Assembly (NCBI RefSeq): GCF_000374125.1
Contig: NZ_KB893632.1
Location: forward strand, 34,342 to 98,341
Reading direction: 5' to 3'
DNA: 64,000 nucleotides
From: Niabella aurantiaca DSM 17617
GTDB taxonomy: Bacteria > Bacteroidota > Bacteroidia > Chitinophagales > Chitinophagaceae
Of the stretch, positions 44,667 to 54,270 are shown piece by piece (position 1 is the first letter of the stretch; every line of letters starts with the position of its first letter). The position numbers and the translations under genes are program-made. The notes below the pieces were generated by a model, which saw only the letters and a program-made list of their open reading frames with translations, ran no database searches and was not told where the DNA came from.

Positions 44667-47555
44667 ATGGCGAAGGCAAAAACCGTGGAAAAGAAAGATG
44701 AGATTTTTGTGAAAGGCGCCCGGGTACATAACCTGAAAAATGTAACAGTTGGTTTTCCCAGGAATAAATTCATAGTAGTAACCGGTGTTTCGGGGTCAGG
44801 CAAATCTTCGCTGACCATTGACACATTGTATGCGGAGGGACAGCGGCGGTACGCGGAGAGCCTGAGTGCTTATGCCCGCCAGTTCCTGAACCGGATGAAT
44901 AAGCCCGATGTGGATTATATCAAGAACCTTTGTCCGGCCATTGCCATCGAACAGAAGGTCATTACCCGTACGCCGAGGAGCACTGTGGGCACCATGACGG
45001 AGATCTACGATTACCTCCGCCTGCTGTTTGCAAGGGCTGGCACCACCATTTCTCCCGTTTCGGGAAAAGAGGTGAAAAAAGATGATGTAACGGATGTGGT
45101 TGCGGCCATCGAAAAGCTGGAGCCAGGGAGCAAGGTCTTTATACTGGTGCCCTTTAAACTCCACTCCAACCGCAATGTACGTGAGGAGCTGAATATATTG
45201 CTGCAAAAGGGATTTACCCGGGTTGCAGCAGGGGGAGGAACGCGGGCAACGGACCTGGAAGTACTGGATATTGAAGATCTGCTGGAGCAGGACGATGCTG
45301 CTGTTTCCCGGTTGCTGGGGGTGCAAAAGGCGGCGACAAAAACAAAATCATCGCCGCCGGTATTTATACTGATCGACCGGATCATTGCGCGGGAGTTGGA
45401 TGAGGACGACCGCCACCGCCTGGGGGATTCGATCGGCACCGCTTTTTATGAAGGAGAGGGGACCGTTTTTGTACAAATGATCACACCGGACGGCCATGCG
45501 CAGCTACTTGATTTTAATAACCGGTTTGAACTGGACGGGATCGTATTTGAAGAGCCCAATCCGAATTTGTTTTCCTTTAATAACCCGCTGGGCGCCTGTC
45601 CTACCTGCGAGGGCTTCAGCCTGGTGCTGGGGATTGATGCCGACCTGGTGATCCCGGATAAACGGCTGAGTGTTTTTGAAGGAGCGGTGGCTCCCTGGAA
45701 AGGAGAAAAGCTGGGTAAATGGAAAGACCGGTTTATTCGGGCTGCCACCAAATATGACTTTCCCATCCACAAACCGGTAGCCGATCTTACAAAAGAACAA
45801 TATGACCTTTTATGGAAGGGAAACAGTTCGGTTTACGGCGTCAATGATTTTTTTAAAGAGGTAGAGCAGAATCTGTATAAGGTGCAGTACCGCGTGCTGC
45901 TGAGCCGCTACCGGGGACGTACTACCTGCCCGGATTGCGAAGGATACCGGTTGCGTAAGGAAGCATTGTATGTAAAAGTAGGCAGCCAACACATCGGAGC
46001 ACTTGGCGAAATGCCGGCTAAGGATCTGAAAGCCTGGTTTGAAAAATTAAAATTGCCTGCGCATAAAGCGGCCATCGCCAAACGGATCCTGCTGGAAATA
46101 AACAACCGCCTGGATACGCTATTAAAAGTAGGGTTGGGGTATCTGACCATGAGCCGGGTGGCCAATACGCTCAGTGGTGGCGAGAGCCAGCGGATACAGC
46201 TGACCCGGAGCCTGGGAAGCAACCTGACCAATTCCCTTTACATATTGGATGAACCTTCCATTGGCCTGCACTCGCGTGACACGGACAATCTGATCAACGT
46301 GCTGAAAGAACTGCGCGACCTCAATAATACCGTAGTGGTCGTGGAGCATGATGATATGGTAATGCGTCATGCAGATCATATCATTGATATGGGCCCGCTT
46401 GCGGCGCACCTTGGTGGCGAGGTAGTAGCAGAAGGCAGCTATAAAGAATTGCTGAAAGATAAGAACAGCCTTACCGGAAAATACCTGAGCGGTACTTTTT
46501 CCATTGAGCCTCCCGCAGCAACCCGTAGCTGGACGCGCTTTATAAAAGTGGAAGGGGCGCGGCAGCATAACCTGAAAGATGTTACCGTTACCTTTCCCCT
46601 GAATGTACTGGTGGTCGTCAGCGGGGTCAGTGGCAGCGGAAAGACCACACTGGTAAAACAGATCCTGTACCCCGCATTGCAGAAAATGAAGGGAGAACCG
46701 GTAATTTCCGGTGATAAGATCGGTTTTCATAAAGCCATTACCGGCGATGTGGACAGTGTGCACCAGATAGAGATGGTAGATCAGAATCCCATCGGTAAAT
46801 CGTCGCGGAGCAACCCGGTAACCTATATAAAGGCGTATGATGAAATACGCGACCTTTTTGCAAAACAGCCGTTGAGCAAGATGCGGGGGTTTCAGCCCAA
46901 ACACTTTTCCTTTAATGTGGATGGCGGCCGTTGTGATACCTGCAAAGGCGAAGGCGAACAGGTGGTTGAGATGCAGTTCCTGGCAGATGTACACCTGGTA
47001 TGCGAAAGCTGCGGCGGCAAACGCTTTAAGGAAGAGGTACTGGAAGTTAAATACAGGGAGAAGAGCATTCATGATGTTCTTGAAATGAGCGTGGATGCCT
47101 CGCTGGAATTTTTTAAAGAGGAGAAGAAGATAAAGGAGGCGATACAGCCGCTGAGCGATGTGGGGTTGGGGTATATAAAGCTGGGACAATCCTCCGATAC
47201 GCTTTCCGGCGGGGAGGCACAGCGGGTGAAGCTGGCTTCTTTTTTAGGAAAGCCTGGCCGGGCGTCAAGGTCAGAGGGAGGAAAAAGCAGTCATAAGGTC
47301 CTTTTTATTTTTGATGAACCTACAACAGGCCTGCATTTTCATGACATTAAAAAGCTGCTCGCTTCTTTTAATGCGCTGATCGAGCAGGGGCATACAGTAC
47401 TGGTCGTCGAGCACAATATTGATGTGATCAAAAGTGCCGACTGGCTTATAGAGCTGGGCCCGGAAGCGGGCGATGGCGGCGGGAAGCTGGTTTATGAAGG
47501 CGTTCCCTCCGGTATAAAAAAAGTAAAGAACAGCTATACCGGAAAATATCTCTGA
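44667..47555 (+). CDS. uvrA: Excinuclease ABC subunit A
   Basis: DNA damage-recognition ATPase of nucleotide excision repair. It is 962 residues with two ABC ATPase halves. Walker A motifs are GVSGSGKS at 40-47 and GVSGSGKTTL near 652; signatures LSGGESQRIQLTR near 505 and LSGGEAQRVKLASFL near 850; the Walker B segments contain YILDEPSIGLHSRD and FIFDEPTTGLHFHD. The C-terminal zinc finger is complete (CDTCKGEGE ... CESCGG). In the first half only the second cysteine pair of the usual zinc finger is present (GACPTCEGF); the first pair is replaced by FNNRFELDGI, as seen in Bacteroidota UvrA. No uvrB or uvrC nearby. Confidence 0.96.
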   Translation: MAKAKTVEKKDEIFVKGARVHNLKNVTVGFPRNKFIVVTGVSGSGKSSLTIDTLYAEGQRRYAESLSAYARQFLNRMNKPDVDYIKNLCPAIAIEQKVITRTPRSTVGTMTEIYDYLRLLFARAGTTISPVSGKEVKKDDVTDVVAAIEKLEPGSKVFILVPFKLHSNRNVREELNILLQKGFTRVAAGGGTRATDLEVLDIEDLLEQDDAAVSRLLGVQKAATKTKSSPPVFILIDRIIARELDEDDRHRLGDSIGTAFYEGEGTVFVQMITPDGHAQLLDFNNRFELDGIVFEEPNPNLFSFNNPLGACPTCEGFSLVLGIDADLVIPDKRLSVFEGAVAPWKGEKLGKWKDRFIRAATKYDFPIHKPVADLTKEQYDLLWKGNSSVYGVNDFFKEVEQNLYKVQYRVLLSRYRGRTTCPDCEGYRLRKEALYVKVGSQHIGALGEMPAKDLKAWFEKLKLPAHKAAIAKRILLEINNRLDTLLKVGLGYLTMSRVANTLSGGESQRIQLTRSLGSNLTNSLYILDEPSIGLHSRDTDNLINVLKELRDLNNTVVVVEHDDMVMRHADHIIDMGPLAAHLGGEVVAEGSYKELLKDKNSLTGKYLSGTFSIEPPAATRSWTRFIKVEGARQHNLKDVTVTFPLNVLVVVSGVSGSGKTTLVKQILYPALQKMKGEPVISGDKIGFHKAITGDVDSVHQIEMVDQNPIGKSSRSNPVTYIKAYDEIRDLFAKQPLSKMRGFQPKHFSFNVDGGRCDTCKGEGEQVVEMQFLADVHLVCESCGGKRFKEEVLEVKYREKSIHDVLEMSVDASLEFFKEEKKIKEAIQPLSDVGLGYIKLGQSSDTLSGGEAQRVKLASFLGKPGRASRSEGGKSSHKVLFIFDEPTTGLHFHDIKKLLASFNALIEQGHTVLVVEHNIDVIKSADWLIELGPEAGDGGGKLVYEGVPSGIKKVKNSYTGKYL

Positions 47556-48010
47556 GCCGGGCCAAACGCGTTTAAACGGTTTCACTACAAAAGACCGTTT
47601 ATCGGTTGCTTTCAACAAAATGGGAAACCTCTTCTGTGTATTCAGCCAGCAGCAAAGAATCAGCCGCAGATGCTCTGTTCCGGACCATTGGAACACAGAG
47701 GTATGTGCTATACTATAACAAAAATACTACTTATAAAATTTAGATGCGTTTGCCCTGATCTCTGAGAGGCTGTTTCTGCTTTTTCTATATGTGACCCCGA
47801 TGGGGCTCAAAAATCGTATAAGTGTTTTTTTACCAGCAAAGAGTTCCTATGAGCCGGCCCTGTAAGAGCGTTAGGCGGGTAAGAAAATGGATCGGCCAAG
47901 CAGCATAAAGCCCCATCGGGGTGGCGGTTTGCCACTATCCGAAAAGTTTAAACGACTCCAGATCTGGTTTTAAACAGTTCATGATCCCGCATCGTTTTTT
48001 GACCGGCTTA
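47556..48010. other. Intergenic region between convergent uvrA and vWA gene
   Basis: 455 bases with no gene. AAACGGT ... ACCGTTT (47574-47600) may be a weak terminator for uvrA. The main structure is the inverted repeat at 47794-47922. The rest is unremarkable. Confidence 0.45.
47794..47922. repeat. 129-bp unit with 14-bp perfect inverted repeats (REP-like)
   Basis: ACCCCGATGGGGCT (47794-47807) and AGCCCCATCGGGGT (47909-47922) are perfect inverted repeats 101 bases apart. Each arm is itself a small hairpin (CCCC-GAT-GGGG). This paired-hairpin form resembles REP/BIME elements. No transposase is present. Copy number elsewhere in the genome is unknown. Confidence 0.55.
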
Positions 48011-49480
48011 TCATAAGCCTGCATTCTTAACGATCTCTGTAAACTCCTTCCGGAAGCCGTTGGGATCATAGGTGATCGCCGTATTCGCCAGCTCAAGGAT
48101 CATCCTTTTATTCAGGCTGCCTTTGTAGGCAGATTGTTTCATCAGCAGCCCCCAGCCGGTAACAGCGGTTGCAAACCGCATGTTTTCAGATGCGGCGGCT
48201 ATAGGAACCGGGGGTGTTTTGATCTCGAGCTGCAGCGAACGGCTATCCCCGTTTCCCGGCACTTTGTATTTAAAATTAAACTCAGCAAATTTTTCATTTA
48301 CGACCGCCTCTTTCAGCACCACTTCATAGAGGGCTGTGATGGTTTGGCCGGAGCCGATTTCGCCGGCATCGGTCTTTTCATCCTCGAAGTCCCCGTCTTT
48401 TAATGCCCTGTTCTCATAGCCGATCAGCCGGTAAGATTCGACCCTGGCGGGATTGAAGATTATTTGTATTTTGGAATCTGTGGCAACTGTATAAAACCGG
48501 GATGTTTCAAAAGAGAATACTTTTTGGATCTGTTTGGCGTTGTCGATATATTCATAGTTGCCATTTCCTTTATTGGCAAGTTGCTCCATCATATGGTCGT
48601 TGAGATTGCCGCTGCCCACGCCCAGCACGGTCAGGTAGATACCGCTTTTTCTTTTGGTTTCGATCATCTTTATCAGCTCATCGGAATTGGTAACGCCTAT
48701 ATTAAAATCACCGTCGGTGCCTAAGATCACCCGGTTGTTTCCGTCTTCGATAAAATTCTTTTGCGCTATTTCATATGCGGTGCTGATACCAGCGGCCCCG
48801 GCGGTTGAGCCTCCTGCGCCCAGTTGGTCAATGGCTTTCTTGATCTTTTCCTTTTCACTGCCGGGGGTTGACTGAAGCAGCACGCCGGCGCTGCCTGCAT
48901 AGATAACAATAGCCACTTTATCTTTATCCTTCAGGCCATCGGCCATTAATTTGAATCCCGATTTGAGGACGGCCAGTTTATCATACGAGTTCATGGAGCC
49001 CGAAACATCAATTAAGAAAACATAATTGGAGCCGGGAAGCGCTGCTTCACTGATGGTTTGCCCCTTCATACCAATGCGGATGAGGTGATGCGCTGCATTC
49101 CAGGGGCAGGTTGCCGTTTCTGCATTGATGGCTACATTTTCATTGCCATCCGGCTCGTGATAATTGTAAGTAAAGTAATTGATGTATTCCTCAATTCTTA
49201 CGGACGCCTTTGGTGGAAGCTGGCCCATATGGGTAAAACGGCGCATATTGGAATAGGAGGCTCCGTCTGCATCGACCGAAAAAGTGGACAACGGGTGATC
49301 TGCCGCTTTTATGAACGGGTTTTCCTCATAGTCCTTATATTTCTCAAACTCTGGCAGATCGGAAAAAGCAAAGGGGTCTCCAAATAAAGGCATCGCATCC
49401 ATCCCGGTGTTTTCTTTCTCGCAGCCGGTAAATACCAAAAAGGTGATGGCAGGCAGCAGTAATTTCAATAATGTGTTCAT
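48011..49480 (-). CDS. von Willebrand factor type A lipoprotein (YfbK-like)
   Basis: It has 489 residues. The lipobox LVFTGC puts the lipid cysteine at about residue 20. The N-terminal vWF region (about 55-140) includes HPLSTFSVDADGASYSNMRR and EEYINYFTYNY. The VWA domain at about 150-325 has an intact MIDAS: FLIDVSGSMNS and ILGTDGDFNIG. A C-terminal DUF3520-like region follows (about 345-485). YfbK-type proteins are widespread but their function is not settled; metal-dependent adhesion or complex assembly is inferred. It is convergent with uvrA. Confidence 0.92.
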   Translation of the reverse strand: MNTLLKLLLPAITFLVFTGCEKENTGMDAMPLFGDPFAFSDLPEFEKYKDYEENPFIKAADHPLSTFSVDADGASYSNMRRFTHMGQLPPKASVRIEEYINYFTYNYHEPDGNENVAINAETATCPWNAAHHLIRIGMKGQTISEAALPGSNYVFLIDVSGSMNSYDKLAVLKSGFKLMADGLKDKDKVAIVIYAGSAGVLLQSTPGSEKEKIKKAIDQLGAGGSTAGAAGISTAYEIAQKNFIEDGNNRVILGTDGDFNIGVTNSDELIKMIETKRKSGIYLTVLGVGSGNLNDHMMEQLANKGNGNYEYIDNAKQIQKVFSFETSRFYTVATDSKIQIIFNPARVESYRLIGYENRALKDGDFEDEKTDAGEIGSGQTITALYEVVLKEAVVNEKFAEFNFKYKVPGNGDSRSLQLEIKTPPVPIAAASENMRFATAVTGWGLLMKQSAYKGSLNKRMILELANTAITYDPNGFRKEFTEIVKNAGL

Positions 49481-49710
49481 ATAAGTTTCGTTTTAGTAAG
49501 GGGTTGTAAAGGGAGAACGTTAAAAAAGAGTATTTGGCAACATCCCCCGCCCTGTTTTTTTCCGGAGAGCGTTTTTGAGATGTCGCCGTATGACCCTTGC
49601 GCCCTGTTTAAAGGGCTGTGCTTCTTCAGGTGCATTTATAAGGTCACTGTAATTTGGAAATGGATCCTGCTTCAAGCGGCCATCATGGAAGATAATGATT
49701 AACTTAGCTG

Positions 49711-50208
49711 ATGATGAAAACTATAAATACACGGCTAAAAGGGTGTATGTTGGTGCTCATGGCGAGCCTGTCCTGTAACACCCCTCCGCAGGAAGCGGCG
49801 ACTGCGCCGGATGGTGCTGATTCAGCGGGGCACCGGGAAAACCAGGTAATGATACCGGCGGCCACCTGTTATGCCGGTCAGCAGGGAAAGGACTCCTTCT
49901 TTCTGAAAACGGAGGTATTTCCCAATGTGGTAACAGGTTCGCTTTCGTATGATTTTTACGAAAAGGACCGGAACCGGGGAACGATCGAAGGAACGCTGAA
50001 GGGCGATACGCTGATCGCTGATTATACCTTTACGTCAGAAGGAAAAGAATCGGTACGCCAGGTTGCATTCCTGCTCGGCGACAGCACTGCTACGGAAGGA
50101 TATGGGCAAATGGAAGAACAGGATGGGAAGCTGGTGTTTAAAAGCTTGCAGGAACTGAGCTTTACCCAGTCGGTGTCTCTGCACAAAGTTCCTTGTGAAG
50201 AACGCTGA
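49711..50208 (+). CDS. Hypothetical small lipoprotein
   Basis: It has 165 residues. The signal ends in a lipobox-like MASLSC (cysteine near 22), then a low-complexity linker. The mature part has two cysteines (ATCYAGQQGK and VPCEER) that may pair, and beta-strand-rich segments TGSLSYDFYEKDRNRGTIEG and DTLIADYTFTSEGKES. This is like other Bacteroidota lipoproteins with an eight-stranded sandwich, but I do not recognise a named family. ATG at 49711 or the next at 49714 is the start. It is a single plus-strand gene between two minus-strand genes. Confidence 0.65.
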   Translation: MMKTINTRLKGCMLVLMASLSCNTPPQEAATAPDGADSAGHRENQVMIPAATCYAGQQGKDSFFLKTEVFPNVVTGSLSYDFYEKDRNRGTIEGTLKGDTLIADYTFTSEGKESVRQVAFLLGDSTATEGYGQMEEQDGKLVFKSLQELSFTQSVSLHKVPCEER

Positions 50209-50279
50209 CAGCAACGGGTTTGCCTGTGATTGCGGTGATCAATTTAAAGAAAGCATTGCTTCGAAACAGGTGGTGTATC

Positions 50280-53084
50280 TTATTCCCCGTTCTTTTGTAC
50301 CGCCAGGGGCTGATAGAGTACTCCCAGTTTTCCCGTTAGATTGGCCCCCTGTACAATGATCATATAATTGCTGCTGCTTTCTGATGTATAGAATGAAAAT
50401 CGGGCTTTTCCATCTTTATTGGTCATTACTTCCGGGTTCCAGTAAACGGTAGTGCGGAGATCAGGTACGGCGGTCTTTTCATCGGGCGACATGTACCGTG
50501 GACTGTAAAACTGTTTGGCAAGCACCGGCACCACCGGCCTGTATAGGTAGATGCCCGGCGTTTTCTTTAGGAAAGGGCCGGAGCCGGACCGGGTAGTGAT
50601 CTCCACAAAAGAATAGTCCCTGGTTACCGGCCCGGAATTCATTTGCTCCTGGATGCTCAAAAAGGAGGAGCGATAGGGCGAATTGAATTTCGGCGTGTTC
50701 ATAATTTCGATGGCCCGTATATCCTCGGCAGAAAAATATTTCAGGTAGGCATCCAGGAAAAGCTGGTAATCGTTCGGGCCGCCACCCCCGCTTCCGGGGT
50801 CGTAGAAGAAATGAAGATCGACGCCATCGATGATGAACCGTACGATGTTGCCGTTGATCAGGTAGAGGAGGTTATTGCTTCTTGGCAGGGAGCCCAGTCC
50901 AAACCCTTTTACCTGCTTGTATAAAACGCTGAGCAGTGTTTCCTTGGGCATTTTGTCCAGCGTTTTTTCATAGATCACCTGGTCGGCGCCTCCATTTTTA
51001 TTCAGATTTTTTGAACCGGGAATTGCGGCGGTCGTCTTTACGACGACTTCATCCAGGTATTCCCCGTGCTTTTTGATCAGGTTGCGGATGGCCATTTGGC
51101 GGCGTACAAACTGCGCGGTGGCCGTATCCAGTAAGATGTTCTGATGCTCAAAGGCAGCGGTTCCGCTACCAGTGTAGGGTGGAAATTCAGGTTCGTGCAG
51201 ATCGATGCCGATGTTGAAGGCTCTTCCCTTCCGGTTAAAAGCCTCGATGACCAGGCTGACGCTGTCTTTGCTGAAATAGGGGAACCGGTCGAAAGTGAAA
51301 ATGCCCTTATTGTTGGTTATGGTGTCCAAGAGAAAGACCCCCTGCCGGCCAACTTTTCCGAATATAACAACTTTTGTATTGGCAAAGGGCTTGTTAAAGA
51401 TATTTGAGGCCTTGCCGCTTATTTTAAATACGTCCTCCCGGTCAAAGTGAAAGCCTCCGGGCGGCCATTCATAGTGTACCCAGCCCTGGGTAAGCATTAA
51501 TGCGTCCGCAGCGTCCGGGGCCCGCTGCCGGAAGTAATAATAGGGCTCTTCAACATGGCCTTTCAGATCAGAGCTGAGCAGCATATAGCTGAGTATGTTT
51601 TCCGCCTGCTGGTTGATCCCGACCTGGCTGGTATCGATCACTGCCACAGAAAAACTTCCGGTAGTGTTGCTGTCTGCGCCGCCTTTTACGGTCAGCAGCA
51701 GGGACACACTGTCCTTATTGCGGTAAACTTCTTTACTGGCCGTCAATGATAACCGAAGGGAGTCGTTCTGCCAGATAAAAACAGCTCTTTCATTTACAGG
51801 CTGCATCAGACTGTTGTACAGTGTAAACCGTGTAATGCCGGAAGGAAGCATGCTCTTGGCAATGCTGATGCTGTGTGGAACGGCAGACAGGGCAACCGAT
51901 CCTTTTGCAAACAGATTACCTCTTGTGGTTCCGGTAAAGTAGCATTTTTCTCCATGAAGGTCTGCTGTGGCATCGATGTTTACCTGTATGCTATCCGAAG
52001 CAGGATCATTGATCACCTGCAGCAAGGTGCCCGATTGTTTTGCGTCGGGCAGTTTTACCGGAAGCGCGCCCTCCGGGAAAGCGGTATAATGGTCACCGGG
52101 CTGCGGGGTAAAAGTAACGGCCCCCATCCCTTTATGGATGGACGCAAAGCGGGCTATTTCCTGTCCCTGGTCATTTTTGATAATGCCTTTCACATCTACA
52201 CCGTTACCATACAGGTTCACGGCTTTAAATCCCAGCTGTTGCTTTCTCCCGGCGATGAAGCTCCCGCCTTCCGGCAGGAACTGCAGGTCAATGACGGACT
52301 GATCAGCTGCTTTTACCGGTATCTGCAATTTAAGGTCCTCTTTGTCGGCTATTTCGATTACAAGATCTTTGTTGGTAGCATCGCTTTTCAGCACCGTATC
52401 CAGGGACAAATTTCCCCCGGCGTCGGTGATAGTCTGTATCCGGAGCAGGTTCCTGTTTTTTGACCGGACCCTTACTGCGACTTTCCTGTACGCAATGGCG
52501 CGCAGGCTGTTGGTTGTGAGTTCGGCAAGCAGGGTTATACGGCTGCCGGAAAACTTTAGATCATGAACGCGGGCATTCCATGCGCCTGAAACGGGATTGA
52601 TAACGGTAAAGCGGCTTTCAAAGAAAAGCGAGTCCCCAAAATTGCGCATCCAGTTGGTATAGGCCCGCAACACATAACTTCCCTGTGGAAAATCATCTTC
52701 CGTTAAAACAATATTACTCTGAAAGCGTCCCCAGTAGCAGGGCGCTGCAGTTCGTTTTACGATCTCATTAGAAGCGTTGATGACCTCAATATACGCAATG
52801 CCCGTGCTGTCAAGGATGGCATTTTCGCTTGCAGATAAAATATATCCCTTCATCCATAAGGTATCCTTTACGTTGTAGTAGGGGCGGTCATAGTGGATGA
52901 AAATTTTCTCCCTTGGCAGATTGGTGTTGATGGAATCATTGGCAGCCAGCTTTTTTATGAGTGGTTGAAACTGGCAAAAAGCGCTGAGGTGGCCGGAACC
53001 AAGCAGGTAAATAAGGAGGACCCATTTTATTTCCCGGCGGAAAAAAGGGGCCGGGGTGCCGGAAACTTTACGAAGGTGCTTCAT
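50280..53084 (-). CDS. Large exported MG2-type protein with plug-like C-terminal domain
   Basis: About 934 residues from the ATG at 53084 (signal-anchor IKWVLLIYLLGSGHL); ATG at 53135 and GTG at 53165 are alternative starts. The N-terminal part shows a macroglobulin MG2-like pattern (REKIFIHYDRPYYNVKDTLW, PQGSYVLRAYTNWMRNFGDS). Central beta domains follow, then a carboxypeptidase-like repeat (GKASNIFNKPFANTKVVIFG) and a TonB-plug-like segment (VIYEKTLDKMPKETLLSVL; FIIDGVDL; IRAIEIMNTP) without a barrel. This is a known but uncharacterised Bacteroidota group. It is downstream of the nitronate-monooxygenase-like gene. It could be a surface assembly or scavenging protein; the role is not known. 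Confidence 0.72.
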   Translation of the reverse strand: MKHLRKVSGTPAPFFRREIKWVLLIYLLGSGHLSAFCQFQPLIKKLAANDSINTNLPREKIFIHYDRPYYNVKDTLWMKGYILSASENAILDSTGIAYIEVINASNEIVKRTAAPCYWGRFQSNIVLTEDDFPQGSYVLRAYTNWMRNFGDSLFFESRFTVINPVSGAWNARVHDLKFSGSRITLLAELTTNSLRAIAYRKVAVRVRSKNRNLLRIQTITDAGGNLSLDTVLKSDATNKDLVIEIADKEDLKLQIPVKAADQSVIDLQFLPEGGSFIAGRKQQLGFKAVNLYGNGVDVKGIIKNDQGQEIARFASIHKGMGAVTFTPQPGDHYTAFPEGALPVKLPDAKQSGTLLQVINDPASDSIQVNIDATADLHGEKCYFTGTTRGNLFAKGSVALSAVPHSISIAKSMLPSGITRFTLYNSLMQPVNERAVFIWQNDSLRLSLTASKEVYRNKDSVSLLLTVKGGADSNTTGSFSVAVIDTSQVGINQQAENILSYMLLSSDLKGHVEEPYYYFRQRAPDAADALMLTQGWVHYEWPPGGFHFDREDVFKISGKASNIFNKPFANTKVVIFGKVGRQGVFLLDTITNNKGIFTFDRFPYFSKDSVSLVIEAFNRKGRAFNIGIDLHEPEFPPYTGSGTAAFEHQNILLDTATAQFVRRQMAIRNLIKKHGEYLDEVVVKTTAAIPGSKNLNKNGGADQVIYEKTLDKMPKETLLSVLYKQVKGFGLGSLPRSNNLLYLINGNIVRFIIDGVDLHFFYDPGSGGGGPNDYQLFLDAYLKYFSAEDIRAIEIMNTPKFNSPYRSSFLSIQEQMNSGPVTRDYSFVEITTRSGSGPFLKKTPGIYLYRPVVPVLAKQFYSPRYMSPDEKTAVPDLRTTVYWNPEVMTNKDGKARFSFYTSESSSNYMIIVQGANLTGKLGVLYQPLAVQKNGE

Positions 53085-53168
53085 CCGGCAGGAGGGTACA
53101 CTTGGCAAAAGCGGCAGGTCTTTTCGGTATTGCATTTTCTTGTCAGAACAATTCAGTTTTATCACAAA

Positions 53169-54125
53169 TTACTGATTTTTAGATAAGCCCTCCAAACCGT
53201 TCCTGAACTCCTCCCATGTTCTTTTTACAATTTCGGCCGCGGGCAAAACGGATGTTATTGCAGCAGATACCTGCCCTATTTCCAGCTCCCCGTTTTCCAG
53301 GTCGCCTTCAAACATTCCCTTTTTGGCGCGCCCCCTGCCAAGAAGGGCCACCAGTGCCGCTGCGGAGGCACCGTTTAGTTCCAATGCTTTTACCTGCTGG
53401 TAAAAGCTGTTTTTAAGCAGGCGCACCGGGGTCAGCTGTTTTAAAGACAGTTCTGTATCGCCTTCCCTGGCATCCAGCACGCGTTGTTGGAAATTGATAT
53501 GACAGGAAGCTTCTTCACTGGCTGCAAACCGGCTTCCGATCTGCACGGCTTCGGCGCCCAGCGCAAATGCGGCCAGCATTTGTTTTCCTGAGGCGATCCC
53601 ACCGGCTGCTATAACCGGAATGTGCACCGCTGCGCGTACCAGCGGTATCAATACCATGGAAGTGGTCTCTTCCCGGCCATTGTGTCCCCCGGCCTCAAAG
53701 CCTTCGGCCACAACCGCATCGCAACCTGCTTCCTGGGCCTTTAATGCAAATTTGCTGCTGCTGACCACGTGCACTACAATAACCCCTTCTTTTTTCAGGA
53801 TGCCGGTCCATTTACCGGGATTGCCGGCGCTGGTAAAAACAACCGGAATCTTTTCCTCTGTAATGATCTTTATATGCTCCTCCAGTTCGGGATATAATAG
53901 GGGAAGGTTGACGCCAAACATCTGCCGGGTAGCCGCCCTGCATTTTCGTATATGCTCCCTCAGCACATCGGGGTACATGGAACCGGCCCCGATAAGACCG
54001 AGCGCTCCGGCATTGCTGACCGCGCTGGCCAGCCTCCAGCCACTTGTCCAGACCATACCGGCCTGGATGATCGGATAGGTAATCCGGAAGAGTTGTGTAA
54101 TGCGATTCGTTGTTTGATGTTTCAT
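53169..54125 (-). CDS. Nitronate monooxygenase / FabK-like flavoprotein
   Basis: Start is the ATG at 54125 (MKHQTTNRITQLFRITYPII); the longer frame begins in noncoding sequence. It has 318 residues. TIM-barrel FMN enzyme of the 2-nitropropane dioxygenase family: YPIIQAGMVWTSGWRLASAV at the N-terminus, EAGCDAVVAEGFEAGGHNG, PVIAAGGIASGKQMLAAFAL with phosphate-binding GAEAVQIGSRF. Members oxidise alkyl nitronates or act as enoyl-ACP reductase (FabK); sequence alone does not separate these here. It is the gene before the MG2-type protein on the same strand. Confidence 0.85.
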   Translation of the reverse strand: MKHQTTNRITQLFRITYPIIQAGMVWTSGWRLASAVSNAGALGLIGAGSMYPDVLREHIRKCRAATRQMFGVNLPLLYPELEEHIKIITEEKIPVVFTSAGNPGKWTGILKKEGVIVVHVVSSSKFALKAQEAGCDAVVAEGFEAGGHNGREETTSMVLIPLVRAAVHIPVIAAGGIASGKQMLAAFALGAEAVQIGSRFAASEEASCHINFQQRVLDAREGDTELSLKQLTPVRLLKNSFYQQVKALELNGASAAALVALLGRGRAKKGMFEGDLENGELEIGQVSAAITSVLPAAEIVKRTWEEFRNGLEGLSKNQ

Positions 54126-54270
54126 GTTTAAATCCCGGATCCCGGATTCCAAATTCCACGTCTCAAATCTCAAACAGGGAGACCGGACAATGGATAACTT
54201 CTGAAGGTACTGATTTTAATAAAATTTCGACAGGTAATTTCACAATTTAGCCGAAGTTTGCAGTGGATAT

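Noticed and set aside
46122..47189. 355-codon minus-strand open frame
   Set aside because: Antisense to uvrA, which has all its motifs in the plus frame.
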